NCBI GenBank assembly: GCA_030035585.1 | Contig: CM057462.1 | Coordinates: 138,782,734-138,846,733, forward strand | Reading direction: 5' to 3' | DNA from: Dugong dugon | Taxonomy: Eukaryota > Chordata > Mammalia > Sirenia > Dugongidae | Length of the DNA stretch: 64,000 nucleotides | Shown here: positions 48,225 through 60,799 of the stretch, piece after piece | Position numbering within the stretch: position 1 is the stretch's first letter | Layout: each line of letters opens with the position of its first letter | Notes under the pieces: generated by a model | The model's input: only the letters and a program-made list of their open reading frames with translations | Database searches by the model: none | What the model was told of the DNA's origin: nothing | Translations under genes and position numbers: made by a program

Positions 48225-48844
48225 TAGCATCTTCTTGAATCAAGATGAGCTTTATTATCATTACAAAAATAATGATTCAGGGTGGTTAAGTAATTGACTT
48301 TTTAAGCATTAGAGAAGAGAGAACAATGAAAGAAGTTTTCAAAGAGACCGTATAAACTAAAGCATATTTAATCTCTTTCCTCTCCCACTGACTTTTCTTT
48401 CTTCCCTCTGATTTTCTTGATTGGTTTGTCCTCGAAGGAGAATGGGGAGGATTTCTATGGGGCTCCCTATCTCATAAAATAGAGCTCTTCACTGGTTCCT
48501 GTTCCAGAGGAAGGGGAGCAGATCCTTTTTGGTTTGGAAGAGGCCAAGATTAGTTCCTCAATTTTCACTGTTATTTTCAGGCACGAGATTTTTGCCCTCA
48601 AGCTGCTGTGACCTTTCAGAAAACTTCACTACTAGTGATATCAGAAGTGCTTGGGGGAAAAAAAGAAAAACCCAAAACTCTGCTAATCTGTTTCTATCTG
48701 TGTATAATACTATAGTTATTGATGGGCAGAAGGCATTACTAAGAACCAATTTCAATGTGTGATTTTAATAATTGTTAAATTTTAAGAAATGATTTGTATA
48801 AACACAGGAATATCACAGAATCACATAACATCCTGTATCTATGA
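48225..48844. other. Intergenic stretch, nothing recognised
   Basis: No repeat named and no gene frame. Confidence 0.3.
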
Positions 48845-48857
48845 GTTTGTTTTATTT

Positions 48858-49676
48858 TTTATTTTTTTATTTTTGTTTTTTATTGTACTTCAGGTGAAGG
48901 CTTACAGAACAAATAGTTTCTCATGAAACAGAAGTACACATGTTGTTTTATAACATTGGTTAACAACCCCACAACATATCAACCCTCTCACTTCTCAACC
49001 TCTTTTTATTTTGGTGAAAACACACATAGCCAAAGATACACCATTTCAAAAATTTCTACATGCACAATTCAGTGACATTCACTACGCTCTTCGAATTGTG
49101 CTGTTATTCTCACTTAAGATGAAGGCTTACAGAACAAAACAGTTTCTCATTTAACAGTTACTACAAATGTTGCCCTATGACAATGGTTAACAATCTCACT
49201 ACACATCAACAATATCCTTACTCAACCTTGGGTTCCCTATCACCAGCTTCCTTGTCCCCTTCTGCTTTCTGGCCCTTGTCACTGGACTCCTGTACCTCAT
49301 TAGTCTCATTTGGTTTTACGGGACTGTCCACTCCCAGGCTGAACAGTGAACCTCAGAGGTAACTTCACCACTGAGCTAAAAGTGTGTCTGGGGGTCATAC
49401 TCTTGGGGTTTCTCCAGTCTCCTTTAGGCCAGTAAATCTGGGTTTTTTTTTTTTTTTTTTTGTGAGTTAGAATTATTCTCTACTTCCTTCTCCAGCTCTG
49501 TCCAGAACCCTCTGTTGTGATCCCGGTCAGAGCAGTCAGTGGTGGTAGCCGGGCACCATCTAGCTGTACTGGACTCAGTCCAGTGGAGGCCTTGGTAGCT
49601 GTGGACAATTAGTCCTTTGGACTAATCTTTTCCTTGTATCCTGTTCTCTTCATTCTCCCTTGCTCCCAAAGGGAGG
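48858..49676 (-). mobile_element. 5'-truncated L1 with the tandem 3'UTR, minus strand
   Basis: Perfect 13-base target duplication GTTTGTTTTATTT at 48845-48857 and 49677-49689. Inside, the terminal unit ('aaggcttacagaacaaa') occurs twice, at about 48898 and 49124, with a 'ggtgaaaacacacatagcc' segment between. It is the same architecture as 691-1640, with a shorter middle. Confidence 0.93.
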
Positions 49677-49701
49677 GTTTGTTTTATTTGTGTACAAACA
49701 T

Positions 49702-50232
49702 TAGGCAAATCTGCTGCAAAAACCTCTTTAAAGTTTTAAAAAAACAAAGATGTCACTTGGATGACGAAGATGCACCTGACCCAAGCCATGGTCATCTCGT
49801 ATGGATGTGAAAGTTGGACAGTATAAAAGGAAGACAGAAGAGAATTTGATGCATTTGAATTGTGGTATTGGTGAAGAATATTGAATATACTGTGTATCTC
49901 CAAAAGAACAAACAAATTAATCTTAGAAAAAATACAACCAGAATGCTCCTTAGAAGTGAGGATGGCGAGACTTCGGCTCTCTTACTTCGGACACATTATC
50001 AGGAAAGACCAAACACTAGACAAAAAATATCATGTTTGGTAAAATAAAGAGTCCTTGAAAACAAAGAAAACCCTCAGTGAGATGGATTGAAAGAACAGCC
50101 TCAACAATGGGCTCAAACACATCAACAATCATGAAGATGGCACAGGACTGGGCAATGTTTTCTTCTGTTATATGTAAGGTTGCCATGAGTCAAAACAACC
50201 AGACAAAGACTAACAGCAGCAACAACAACAGT
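49702..50232 (+). mobile_element. RTE LINE 3' fragment, plus strand
   Basis: Plus-strand copy from 'caaatctgctgcaaaaacct' to the (CAA)n tail at 50216-50230. Includes the frame near 49862-50313 (MVLVKNIEYTVYLQKNKQIN), the C-terminal RTE ORF, with frameshifts. Confidence 0.88.
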
Positions 50233-50873
50233 ATAATCCATGGGTCTCCTGAAGAACAACGTGTACAGGTGAGACTTAAACATTTAGAACAGTCCATGAA
50301 GTCCAGCCTGTGATGCCAGACGGTGGCTCATACATCTGGCTGAGACTATTCATTCTCCCAAGATCCTACCAAGCATTGAGCAGGGAAGTAGGATGTCCAT
50401 GTTGACAGCTTCTGGTAACTTCCCCAAGTACTCTGGTCAAGTACTCTGGTTTACTCTCTTTGGGAGCGGTGCCATTTCACTGTGCCATAGTTCATGGGGG
50501 GGGGGGGGGGGGGTTGGGGGAAAGAATGCAGTGAATATGCTGACCTTCACAGACAAAGAAACCATCACAACCCGCCTGGAACAGGGCGTGCATTCCAAGT
50601 CATTTTTCTAGTTGTGACTAAGGTCTAGCTTTAACCATTCAGCCTCCTATTCCTCATCCCCAGCCCTGCTCTTAACCAATAATCAGCATTTAGATTGCAG
50701 CTGAGGAACACTGATTGACTTGTAGAGGGAATTGAGTCTAAATAACTGCAGGTGAAATCAGTAATCAGGAACAAACAGGGTGCGTAGCAGATACTAGCTA
50801 GGAAATAAATGACAATTTAGCATCTTAGCATTTTTTTTTTTTTAAATTCCAGTGAGGGCCTTATTCAAAGGGT
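50233..50873. other. Intergenic stretch with an 18-G run
   Basis: No gene. A run of 18 G at 50496-50513 followed by TTGGGGG could fold as a G-quadruplex. Small direct repeat of 'caagtactctggt' at about 50425-50452. Confidence 0.4.
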
Positions 50874-51042
50874 TTGGCGCTCTGGCTGCTCAGTGGTTAA
50901 GTGCTACAGCTGCTAACCAAAAGGTGGGCAGTTCTGATCCACCAGATGCTTCTTGGAAACCCTGTGGGGCAGCTCTATTCTGTCCTATAGGGTCGCTATG
51001 AGCTGGAATCGACTCTATGGCAGCGGGTTTTTTTTTTTTTTT
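50874..51042 (+). mobile_element. AfroSINE
   Basis: Head 'gcgctctggctgctcagtgg', tail 'tcgactctatggcagcgggt' and a T run to 51042. Confidence 0.92.
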
Positions 51043-52035
51043 GGTGAGATAACAGCATTCAGATAATTTTCAAATGTAGGAGGGAAATTAGAAAAAAGAT
51101 TTCCAGCAAACAATATGCTTGTCATTGTCAGCAGGTTAACGAATGGTATGACTTTCAGAGTTTAGAAGGCAGGTTAACTTGAGAAGAAGAAACTAAATTT
51201 ATAGAAGACATAGAGTAGGGTTAAAAAAAAACAGAACGGTTATTTGGTTGCCAGGGTAACTATTCCTGATGGGAATAAGGCAGACATGTGATACAAAAAG
51301 ACACTTGGTTCCTCTGAGCTCAAGCTTAGTGTCTCAGTTTTTGTGCCCAAACTTTCCAAGAGAGAAAGGGCAAAGTTTTCTTACTCGTTTTGCAAACAAA
51401 GTTGCAGCGGAGGTAGAGTGAAAAATGAAACAAGAGTGTTGAGGAGGCATTTAAAACCTTTCTGATACATTGCCAGCAGGAAGTCACAGGATGGAGCTGC
51501 TTTTGGCACTCAAGTAGTTAAGAGATTTTGAGGTCAAAGTCACAAGCACTGAAGTAATGGGAAGCCTGTATAGGCTTTTCAAAAGTCAGAGGTCTTCTTT
51601 TAGAAAAGAAAGGAATTTGATAAAGCCAATGTTGCTTAACACATGAAATTTGCTGTTAGCAAGTTACAGAGCCTAGGAAATAGTCAGCTTCTACAGGGTA
51701 TTCCAGACTCAGATCCAAAGCAATGGCAAATTTTACAAAAGGCAAAGGAAAGCTTAAAGTTAGGCTAGAGCAGAGGAAAGGAAAGATCTCATGTCTGAGA
51801 CAGTTATAGGTTGCAAATGGAGAAAAGAACCATGAAATTGGCATGTAAATGGCAAGGTGTACCAGGGACCTGATACTAGCTTTAAAATTAACTTTTAGTT
51901 TTTATTTACAAAAGTAATGCATATAGAAAAATTTATAGCTACTGATAAAATTAAAAAAAAATCACCTTAATTTTCAATACTCAGAGCTAACATTGCAGCT
52001 GGCACATAATAATCAGTTAATAAATAGTACAACAC
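51043..52035. other. Intergenic stretch; weak old L1 near its end
   Basis: No gene. The part 51890-52030, together with 52190-52340 after the AfroSINE, has the wording of an old L1 3' region, at low confidence. Confidence 0.3.
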
Positions 52036-52131
52036 AAAACAAAACCTGTTGCCGTTGATTCCAACTCATAGTGACCCTATAGGACAGAGTAGAACTACCT
52101 CACAGAGTTTCCGAGGAGCAGCTGGTGGATT
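52036..52131 (-). mobile_element. AfroSINE, tail and body only
   Basis: 'cctgttgccgttgattccaa' to 'gagcagctggtggatttg'; the tRNA-like head is missing. Confidence 0.85.
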
Positions 52132-52461
52132 TGACAATGGGATCAAATCCAACGGGTTTGTTTGTTTGATTTTTTTTTTTTTAAACAAATAGTAGCCAAT
52201 AAAGATAGGTATATTCTTTCGTGCATATCTAACTATTAACCTACACTTTAAAAATCTACTTTTATTGCTAAGTAATATATTGGGAATATTTTTCCACGTT
52301 GATAAATATATTTTGTTGTTTCTTTTTATTTTCCTAACGTCTGTGTGCTTTATAACAAAATATGATAAACCACTGACCATCCTGGCTTTACCTGTAAATC
52401 AACAGACTTTATCTATAAATGCAATGAAATCCCCTCTAGTCAGGAAAGAGGTTATAAAAAC

Positions 52462-52660
52462 AACCAAACCAAAACCAGACCCACTGGTGTTGAGTCATTC
52501 CGACTCATAGTGACCCTGTAAGACACAGAACTACCTCATAGGATTTCCAAGGCTGTAATCTTTAAGGAAGCAGACTGCTACATCTTCTTCCCTCGGAATG
52601 GCTGGTGGGTTCAAAATGCTAACTAGCCAAGTGCTTAACCATTACACCACCAAACAACAG
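52462..52660 (-). mobile_element. AfroSINE
   Basis: 'agacccactggtgttgagtc' to 'gtgcttaaccattacaccac', with the 'ggctgtaatctttaaggaag' middle block. Same subtype as 9443 and 27690. Confidence 0.88.
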
Positions 52661-53399
52661 AGCCTCAAAAGGGGGAAAAAATGTGGCAGAGCTGAATACA
52701 CACATATTTATTTGAATATATGCAAAGATATGAACTAAAGAAATGAAGATCCCTTTTGAGCCCAGAAAAGAGTGAGCTCTTCCCTTCCTTGCTGCATGAG
52801 CCCTCCCTGTTCTTTTCCCCCTCCTCTTGCCCTCTGTCTTTCCAGATGCGCTCTTGCTGGCTTGGTCACTACAGGATTTCCTGATTATAATGAGGAAGCA
52901 CAGCTGATCACGCCAGTGAGTTTAGATTGAGATCTCACCACCTTTTGACCTTTAGCCCCACCCTCTGTTTACCAGTCTGAAAGTTGGCACAGATGACTGT
53001 AAATGGAAGCAAAAGGAAAGAAGGCAAAAAAAGCAAAGCAACATGTACCTAGCTGCTGTAGGCTCTGCAAAGCCACACCTTGTTTCTCTCTTCCTGTGTA
53101 ATGATGAGAACCAGAGTTTTGGGCCATAGTATTTTAGGATCGAAACAGATCTGCAGTGTACAAGCAGATACTTGCCTACCCAAGGCAATTATATTTCACA
53201 GAGAAAATAAAAGGCATGGGATGGGAAATTCTTCATTCTCCCACCTCCAATCAGTCACCCTGGCAGCATCTTTCTCCAACTTCTCTCATGGTCCTGTGTC
53301 TACCAAAGGATATTCTTGCCAGTTCTGTCCTGGGATGAGTGCCTGTACTACATATTGACCCTGTTTCTTATTCTTTCTCCAGCATCATCCATCTCTTTC
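52661..53399. other. Intergenic stretch, nothing recognised
   Basis: No repeat assigned; the open frames (for example 53080-53358) show no domain. Confidence 0.3.
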
Positions 53400-53975
53400 T
53401 CCATCATGCTGTAGTAGCTATCCACTTGAAAAGTAAAGATAAACAAGAAGACTCCAAGTCCTCTGTTGAGTCCATATCTCTCTCCAGCTACCACCTCCCA
53501 TTTTTTATGATCCCTTTTAGAGAAAAACTCAAAAATGCTTTATTAATATGCTGTCTCTACTACCTCAACTCCATTTTGTCCTTCAACACACTCTGATCTG
53601 GCCCGTTTCCATTATTTGCTGAAACAGCTTTGGTCATAGTTACCAATGACCTCCATGTTGACAAAGCAATGTATATGTTTTTGTCTTATGTTTTTCTGTC
53701 TCTAGCATCGTTACACATGGTGGGCCTTTCCATCCTTCTTCCCTAATTTCAGTGACACTTTGCTCTTCTGGATTTTCTTCTACTATACTCATTTCTTTTT
53801 CTCCCTCTTATTTGCCAGCTCTCCTCCTCTAATTGGCTGCTAATAGTTTGACTTAAGATTAGGTCCTGGGACCTCTTCACTTTTCTGTGTTTTCTCTCTA
53901 GTCATTGTATCCATATCTATAGATTGAAGTTACACCTATATGCTGATGATTCCCATTATGGATGGTGTGGTATGC
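53400..53975 (+). mobile_element. L2 LINE fragment with reverse-transcriptase remnants
   Basis: Translated + strand pieces near 53618 read AETALVIVTNDL, and near 53936 YADDS, in the order expected for L2 reverse transcriptase, where YADD is the catalytic box. Frames are broken. Confidence 0.65.
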
Positions 53976-54264
53976 CATGCAGATATCTCCTTCAGAACTA
54001 ACACACTCATTATACCAGCTGCTGGGAGTGTTGGCTTTTGACAGCTCATAGGTGATCCCTTCCCTGGGTACTGTCCTCATTCCAAGGAGCAGTCTGCATC
54101 CAATGCTGGTTGAAACAAGGATACAAGGGCCCATCTCCCTTGACTTCGCTCAGGACAACTCTGAAGGGCCTTGCCAGCTCCAGAACTTCCCATAGGATTA
54201 GCTGAGGTCTTTGTTACAATTGCATCACAGTTCAACTTCTCCCTCTGCCCAATTATGTGTCCTG

Positions 54265-56150
54265 GGGTAGGAGAGTAATGCCACTATTAAAGACCTAAAG
54301 GATGCAATGGTGGTGATTACTAATCTCTATTAAATTCTCCAGTCCGATCTATGCAGAAATTGGATGGTCCTAGAGAATGACTGCAGAAAACCACAGGCTC
54401 AGCCAAGTAGTAGCCCCGATTGCGGCTGCAGTGATGGATTCAGTTTTATTACTAAATAAATACAAAGGGTTAGTAAGGCCTCAGGTACATAGTACGTGGC
54501 CATTGATTTGGCAAATGCACTCTTTTCTATTCTGGTTAGAAAGAGGACCAGAAACAGTTTGAACCTATGTGACACAGTAATATTCAGTTACGGCTTTGCA
54601 CCAGGGCTATGTTGACTTTTCCCTTTCTTATAGTATAGTCTGGAGATATTTGGATCACCTAGAAGTCCCACTTAAAATCATATTGATTCATTCCATTAAT
54701 GACATCATGCTGATTAAACAGTCCTCTGGAAGCCTTGGCAAGACACATGCAAAATAGGCACTATAAAGATTCAGGGACCTGCCACTTTGACACATTTTTT
54801 ATGGATCATGGGTGCCCTAAGACACCCCATTCAAAGTAAAAGACATATCTTGCTCGGAAGGCATCTTTGAGTTCTTGGGGCAATACATTATACACCTATG
54901 AATACTACTAGTGTCGAGTGGGGCCCAGAGCAGGAAAGGGCTCTGAGGTAGGTCAAAGCAATGGTGCAAGTAATCCTGTCACTTGGGCCAAATGGCCAAC
55001 ATCTAATTGCACTGGAGGTGTCAGGTGGTGGGACCCACCAAATCATAAATTTAGGTGGTCCCAGGAGCAGTCCATCATAATAGTTCCTCTGGAATCTAGC
55101 TTGAGTGTGATCAGAAGGCTTGTGTACCATGTATGTCACTCTCCACAGTTGTACAAGTGCCCCTCTCACACATATTGATCACACCCATGGCCACATGAGG
55201 CCACACAAGGGGTCTCATAAGACCAGCTGAGGAAAGAGGAAAAGTAGTTTGTCTTGGTGTGTGTGTGCAAACTAAAACAAAACAGCAGCTACATGATAGC
55301 TACAATCAAGGTTGTCCTTGAAAGACAGTGGAGAGAAAAATTCTTCCCAATGGGTGGAGTGATGAGAGCTGCACTGTGCCATCCACTTTGTGTTGGAGGA
55401 GAAGTGGCCTAAGACTAGAATACATAAAAGCTCCTGGACAGTGGCTAATGACCTGACTGTTGAGGGGCCTGGAAGGAAACGGACTGGAATACTGAACACA
55501 AGGAGGTCTGGGGTAGAGACATGTGCTGAGAGGAAATATATGAGTGGGCACAAAGTGTGAAGATTTTTGTATCACTTATTAGTACCTAAGAGAAAGCAGC
55601 CACCAGTAAAGAGGCACTGAACAATCAGTTATTTAAAATGACTTGGCCAGTTGAAGTTAGCTAGTTTTTGTCTTTGGCCACCCTCTTGCTGGCACAACAG
55701 GTGTCACGGTGGCAGATATGTAGGCTACGTATAGATCCAACAGCACGGACCTTCCCTTAGCAATATCAGGCTAGCTATTGCTGCTTTTGAGTATCCAAAC
55801 TGTCAGTGTCGAAGACCAAAGCTGAATACCCAATATGGCAATATGGCACTATTCTTTGAGCAAAAAAAACAGTAACTTGGTGGGAAATCAACTACATGTG
55901 GCTCCTTCCATTTTGGAAGGGTTAAATTTTATTTTGGCAGAGATAGATATCTCTTTCGGTAATGCATAGTCTCAGACAATACCACTACACAGGGTCTTAC
56001 AGAATTCCTGATATCTAAACAAGGAATTCCACACAGCACAGCATCTGACCAGGGACCTACTTCAAACAGAAAGGGATGCAGGAGCAAGCCCATGAATATG
56101 GGGTCCACTGGTTTTTCTCTCATGCTACATGCAAAAGTAGGTGACTTCAT
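54265..56150 (+). pseudogene. ERVL (class III endogenous retrovirus) pol remnant
   Basis: An old retroviral pol (reverse transcriptase and integrase), plus strand. Order of recognisable text: 'ccactattaaagacctaaag' (54280), 'gatttggcaaatgcac' (54507), 'ttaatgacatcatgctgatt' (54694), 'gagtggggcccagag' (54916), 'aaagctcctggacagtggc' (55425), 'ggaattccacacagca' (56022). This follows ERVL pol from reverse transcriptase to integrase. Many stops and indels; no gag, env or LTR seen beside it. Not functional. Confidence 0.8.
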
Positions 56151-58137
56151 AGATCAAGATGATTTCAGTGATAAAATTTATGAAATATTTAAAGTAGAAA
56201 TAACACAAATCTAATAGCAATTTCTTAAAAAATATAGGAGGAGAGAATTCTCCCCAATTTCTTTTATGAGGCCAGAATTATATTAATTTTAAAATAAAAA
56301 ATTACAGACAGTTGTTCTTCATGAACATAGACGTATAGATGCAAAAATTGTTAAAAAAATTAGCAAATCAAATTCAGTAATACTAAAATGGATAATATAT
56401 TGTGATCAAATGGAGTTTATCTTAGGAATGCAAGCTTGGTTAATGTCTTCTTTAAATTAATCAATATAGCTCATGCATTAAAGGAGAATCCACATGATCA
56501 TTGTCAATAGATGTAGAAAAATATTTGACAAAATGAAACATGCATTCATAATATAAATTTTCACTAAAGGAGTAGAATAGAAAACAACTTCTTTAACTTC
56601 ATAAAGAGCATCTATGAAAAACATACGATTAACATTAAACTCATTGATGAAATATTAAATGCTTTCACCCTAAGTCTAGAAAACAAGGCAAGGACGTCTA
56701 GTTTCACCACTTATATTTTACAATGTACAGGAAGCACCCAATGCAGTAAGGTAAGAAAAAGAAATAAATGCATACAGATTGCAAAGGGGGAAGTAAAACT
56801 GTCTTTATTTGGAGACAACATAATTGTTTACATAGAAAATCCTATGGTAGCAACAAAGACCTATAGAATCTAAATGACTTTGGCAAGATTTCAGGATAAA
56901 AGGTCAAAGTCCAAAACATAACTTTATTTCTATATACCTGTAGCAAACAACTGAAAAATAAAAATGAAAATGAAAGAACAATTAAATTTGTAATAGTATC
57001 AGAAGTATAAAATAGTAATAAATGTAGCAAAAGACATGCCAAGCCTCTCTGAAAACTCCATCTATTTCTGAGAGCAATTAAAAATGTAAATAATTTGATT
57101 AGAATACTACTTACTGTCAGGATGTCAAGTCTTCAAATTGATTAATAGATTCAGTGCAATTCCAGTTAAAATTTAAACGGATTTTTTGTAGAAACTGACA
57201 TGTCAATTGTAAAATTTATATGGAAATGCATACTGAATAACCAAAACAATCTTGACAAAAAAGAATACTCACACTACTTGATTTTCAGACTTATTATGTA
57301 ACTACAACTAGTAATAAACACAATGTGGTATTGGCGTAAGGATAAACAAATAAATCAATGGCCTAGAATAGAGAGTCCAGAAATAGTCCCATACATATAT
57401 GGCCAATTGAATTTCAAAACAAGGCAATTTTAACGGAGAAAGGAAAGTCTTTTCAAATCATGCTGGAAAAACTATATAAACGTGTTGAGAAAAAAAAAAA
57501 ATAGAACCTTGATCCCTACCTCACACCATAAACAAGCATCAATTCAGGGTAGATCAAAGACCTAGTGTAAAACTAAAAGTATACTGCTTCTAGAAATAAA
57601 AATTTTTGTGACTTTGGGGCAGGCAAATGTTTAGGCAAAAAGCACTAAATGCAAAAGGAAAAACTTCTGTTCATTAAAAGCTGATATAAGAAAATGAAAA
57701 AGCAAGCCATAAATATGTCTATCTGAAAAAAGACAGTTACTAGAATATAAAAAGAATTCCTACGATTCAGTTAAAAAGAAAAAAAGATTGGCAAAAGAAC
57801 AAAAGACTTGAATATAAACGTCACAAAAGAAGATACATGTATGGACAATAAGCATATGAAAATGTATTCAAGAAATAGCATCATTAATCATCAGTTAGAT
57901 GCAAATTAAAAACCACAAATAGCTGTCATTTCACATCTGATAGAATGGCTAATAAAATAACTATACCAAATGCTGATGAGAATGTGGAGCAACTGGAACT
58001 CATACATTTGTGGTAAGGAGTGCAAAATGTTACAGTCATTTTGAAAAACTGGCAGTAAAAATATATCTACCCTATGACCTAGAAAATATAATCCCAGGTA
58101 CTTACCCAAAAGAAATAAAAATTTATATCCACAAAAA

Positions 58138-58232
58138 GGCTCGTACAAGAAGGTTTATAGTGATCTTATATATAATATAGAAAAAAGGCTTGTACAAGAA
58201 GGTTTATAGTGATCTTATATGTAATATAGAAA
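58138..58232. repeat. 49-base tandem duplication inside the old L1
   Basis: Two nearly identical units, 'ggctcgtacaagaaggttta' (58138) and 'ggcttgtacaagaaggttta' (58187), each with 'gtgatcttatat'. The high identity inside an otherwise decayed L1 points to a recent local duplication. Confidence 0.88.
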
Positions 58233-58489
58233 CAAACAAGAAAACAAATTAGCGTCAATGAAAATGTCAGGCAATAGGAGAATGGATAAACAAATTTGGG
58301 GTTATGGACCTCTGATTAGTAAGAAAAAGGAAGAGACTAGTTACATAAAAAAAAAAAGCATTATGTTGAGTGACAGAAACCAGATATAAAGCTCTAGAAC
58401 AAGCAAAAGTAATACATGACAATACAAATGGATAAATGGTTGCCTCTGGAAGGAGTGAGGTAGTGTAGGAATTGACTGCAAAGGGCTAA

Positions 58490-58673
58490 CCAAAAAAAAA
58501 AAAAAAAAAAACAAACAAACAAACTCAGTTGCCATCGAGTTGATTATGACTCATAGCAACCCTATAGGACAGAGTAGAACTGCCCCACAGGGTTTGCCAT
58601 CAGTGGCTGGTGGATTCAAACTACTGAACTTTTGGCTAGCAACCTTAGCTCTTAACCAGTGCATCACTAGGGC
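58490..58673 (-). mobile_element. AfroSINE inside the old L1
   Basis: A-rich/(CAAA)n stretch, then 'gttgccatcgagttgattat' to 'aaccagtgcatcactagggc'. Minus strand. Confidence 0.9.
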
Positions 58674-58726
58674 TCAGTGGGAACTTTCTGAGATTATGGA
58701 AATGTTTTGCACCGTGTTTACTTGCT

Positions 58727-60279
58727 GTTAGGTGCCGTCCAGTAGGTTCTGACTCATAGCGACCTTATACACAACAGAACGAAACACTGCTCCATCCTAT
58801 GCCATCCTCACAATCGTTGTTATGCTGGAGCCCATTGTTGCAACCCCTGTGTCAATCCATCTCCTTGAGGGTCTTCTTCATGTTCGCTGACCCTCCACTT
58901 TACCAAGCATCATGTCCTTTTCCAGGGACCAGTTCCTCCTGATAACATGCCAAAGTACGTAAGACAAAGTCTCATTATCCTCACTTATAAGGAGCATTGT
59001 GGCTGTACTTCTTCCAAGACAGAGTTGTTTGTTCTTCTAGCAGTCCATAGTATAGTCTATATTCTTCACCAACACCATAATTTGAAGGCTTCAATTCTTC
59101 TTCGGTCTTCCTTATTCATTGTCCAGCTTTCGCATGCATATGAGGTGATTGAAAACACCATGGCTTGGGTCAGGCACACCTTAGTCCTCAAAGGGACGTC
59201 TTTGCTTTTTAACACTTTAAAGAGATCTTTTGTAGCAGATTTGTCCAATGCAATGTGTCATTTGATTTCTTGTCTGCTGCTTCTGTGTGTGTTGATTGTG
59301 GACCCAAGTGAAATGAAATCCTTTACAACTTCAATCTTTTCTCCTTTTATCATGATGTTGCTTATTGGTCCAGTTGTGAGGATTTTTTTTTCTTTATTTT
59401 GAGGTATAATCCATACCGAAGGCTGTGGTCTTTGATCTTCATCAGTAAGTTCTTCAAGTCCTCTTCACTTTCACAGTGAGCAAAGCTGGGTCATCTGCAT
59501 AGCGAAGGTTATTAACGAGTCTTCCTCCAATCCTGATGCCACGTTCTTCATATAGTCCAGCTTCTCAGATTATTTGCCCAGGATACAGATTGAATTCAAA
59601 CCAAACCCACTGCCATCGAGTCGATTCCAACTCATAGCAACCCTACAGGATAGAATAGAACTGCCCCATAGGGTTTCCAAGGAGTGGCTGGTGGTCTCAA
59701 ACTGCCCACCTTTTGGTTAGCAGCCAAACGCTTAACCACCGGGACTCCACAGACTGAATAAATATGGTGAAATCATACAGCCCTGATGCACACCTTTCCT
59801 GACTTTAAATCACACAGTATCCCATTCTTCTGTTCAAATGACTGCCTCTTGGTCTATGTACAGGTTCCTCATGAGCACAATTAAGTGTTCTGGAATTCCT
59901 ATTCTTAACAATGTTATCCATAATTTGTTATGATCCACACAGTTGAATGCCTTTGCACAGTCAATAAAAGACAGGTAAACATCATTCTAGTATTCTCTGC
60001 TTTCAACCATGACCCATCGGACATTGGCAATGATATCCCTTGTTCCAAGTCCTTTTCTGAATGTGGCTTCAATTTCTGGCAGTTCCCTGCCAATGTACTT
60101 CAGCAAAATTTTACTTGTGTGCAGTATTAATGATATTGTTCAGTAATTTCTGCATTCTGTTGGATCACCTTTCTTTGGAATGGGCACAAATATGAATCTC
60201 TTCCAGTCGATTGGCCAGGTAGCTGTCTTCCAAATTTCTTGGCATAGACCAGTGAGCACTTCCAGCACTGCGTTCATTT
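58727..60279 (-). mobile_element. RTE LINE inside the old L1, itself carrying an AfroSINE
   Basis: Starts 'gctgttaggtgccgtccagt' and ends 'agcactgcgttcatttg', parallel to 43856-45275. Frame pieces 59248-59066 and 60325-60140 belong to the reverse transcriptase (e.g. ATWPIDWKRFIFVPIPKKGD). 5'-truncated. Split by the AfroSINE at 59596-59748. Confidence 0.9.
59596..59748 (-). mobile_element. AfroSINE inside RTE, with target duplication
   Basis: 'caaacccactgccatcgagt' to 'acgcttaaccaccgggactc'. Flanked by ACAGATTGAAT (59585-59595) and ACAGACTGAAT (59749-59759), 10 of 11 identical. The RTE text joins correctly across it. Confidence 0.95.
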
Positions 60280-60374
60280 GGTTATATAGGTATACACAAT
60301 TTTCAAAACTCATTAAAACAAACATTTAACAACCGTACATTTTATTGTATTCAAATTGTAACTAAAAAAGTGAG

Positions 60375-60730
60375 AATTACCTACAGATAAATGCAAGAAC
60401 ATGGATGAATCTCAAAAACATTATGCTGAACAAAAGAAGCCAGACATCAAAAGGTACTTTTTGTATGAACTTATTTATATGAAATTTAGTCACACAAACT
60501 AATCTATGGAGATAGAAATCAAAATAGTGGCTGCCTATGAGGCATGAGGGGGAGTTTGGCAGAAAGAGACATGAGAAGATTTTCTGGGGTGATGGAAGTT
60601 TTCTATATTTTGATTGTGGTGTTGGTGACGCAGTATATACATTTATCAAAACTCATTGAATTGTATACTTATGACCTGTATATTTTACTATATGTACATT
60701 TTTGCTCAATACAAAATTTTTTAGGAAAAA
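60375..60730 (+). mobile_element. Old L1M 3' end, plus strand (second copy)
   Basis: 'gcaagaacatggatgaatct', 'gatagaaatcaaaatagtgg', 'ttttctggggtgatggaagt', 'tttatcaaaactcattgaat' repeat a part already present in the L1 ending at 60374, so it is a separate copy or a duplication. Confidence 0.7.
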
Positions 60731-60799
60731 AGTGTATCAGTTTTCACTTATCCTAATCACATATCTAAATAGTTCACCCCTATGTTTCTCTACCACAAC

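Larger units (their letters stand above)
56170..60374 (+). mobile_element. Old L1, ORF2 to 3' end, plus strand, with nested insertions
   Basis: Decayed ORF2 text runs from 56230 to 58480 on the + strand; the 3' part resumes at 58676-58726 ('gaactttctgagattatgg') and again at 60280-60374 ('ataggtatacacaattttca'). An AfroSINE and an RTE were inserted in its 3' end. No long frame survives. Confidence 0.75.

Noticed and set aside
54377-54562. Open pol frame as a domesticated retroviral gene
   Set aside because: Short, with neighbouring parts of pol in other frames and broken by stops; no sign of a preserved ORF.
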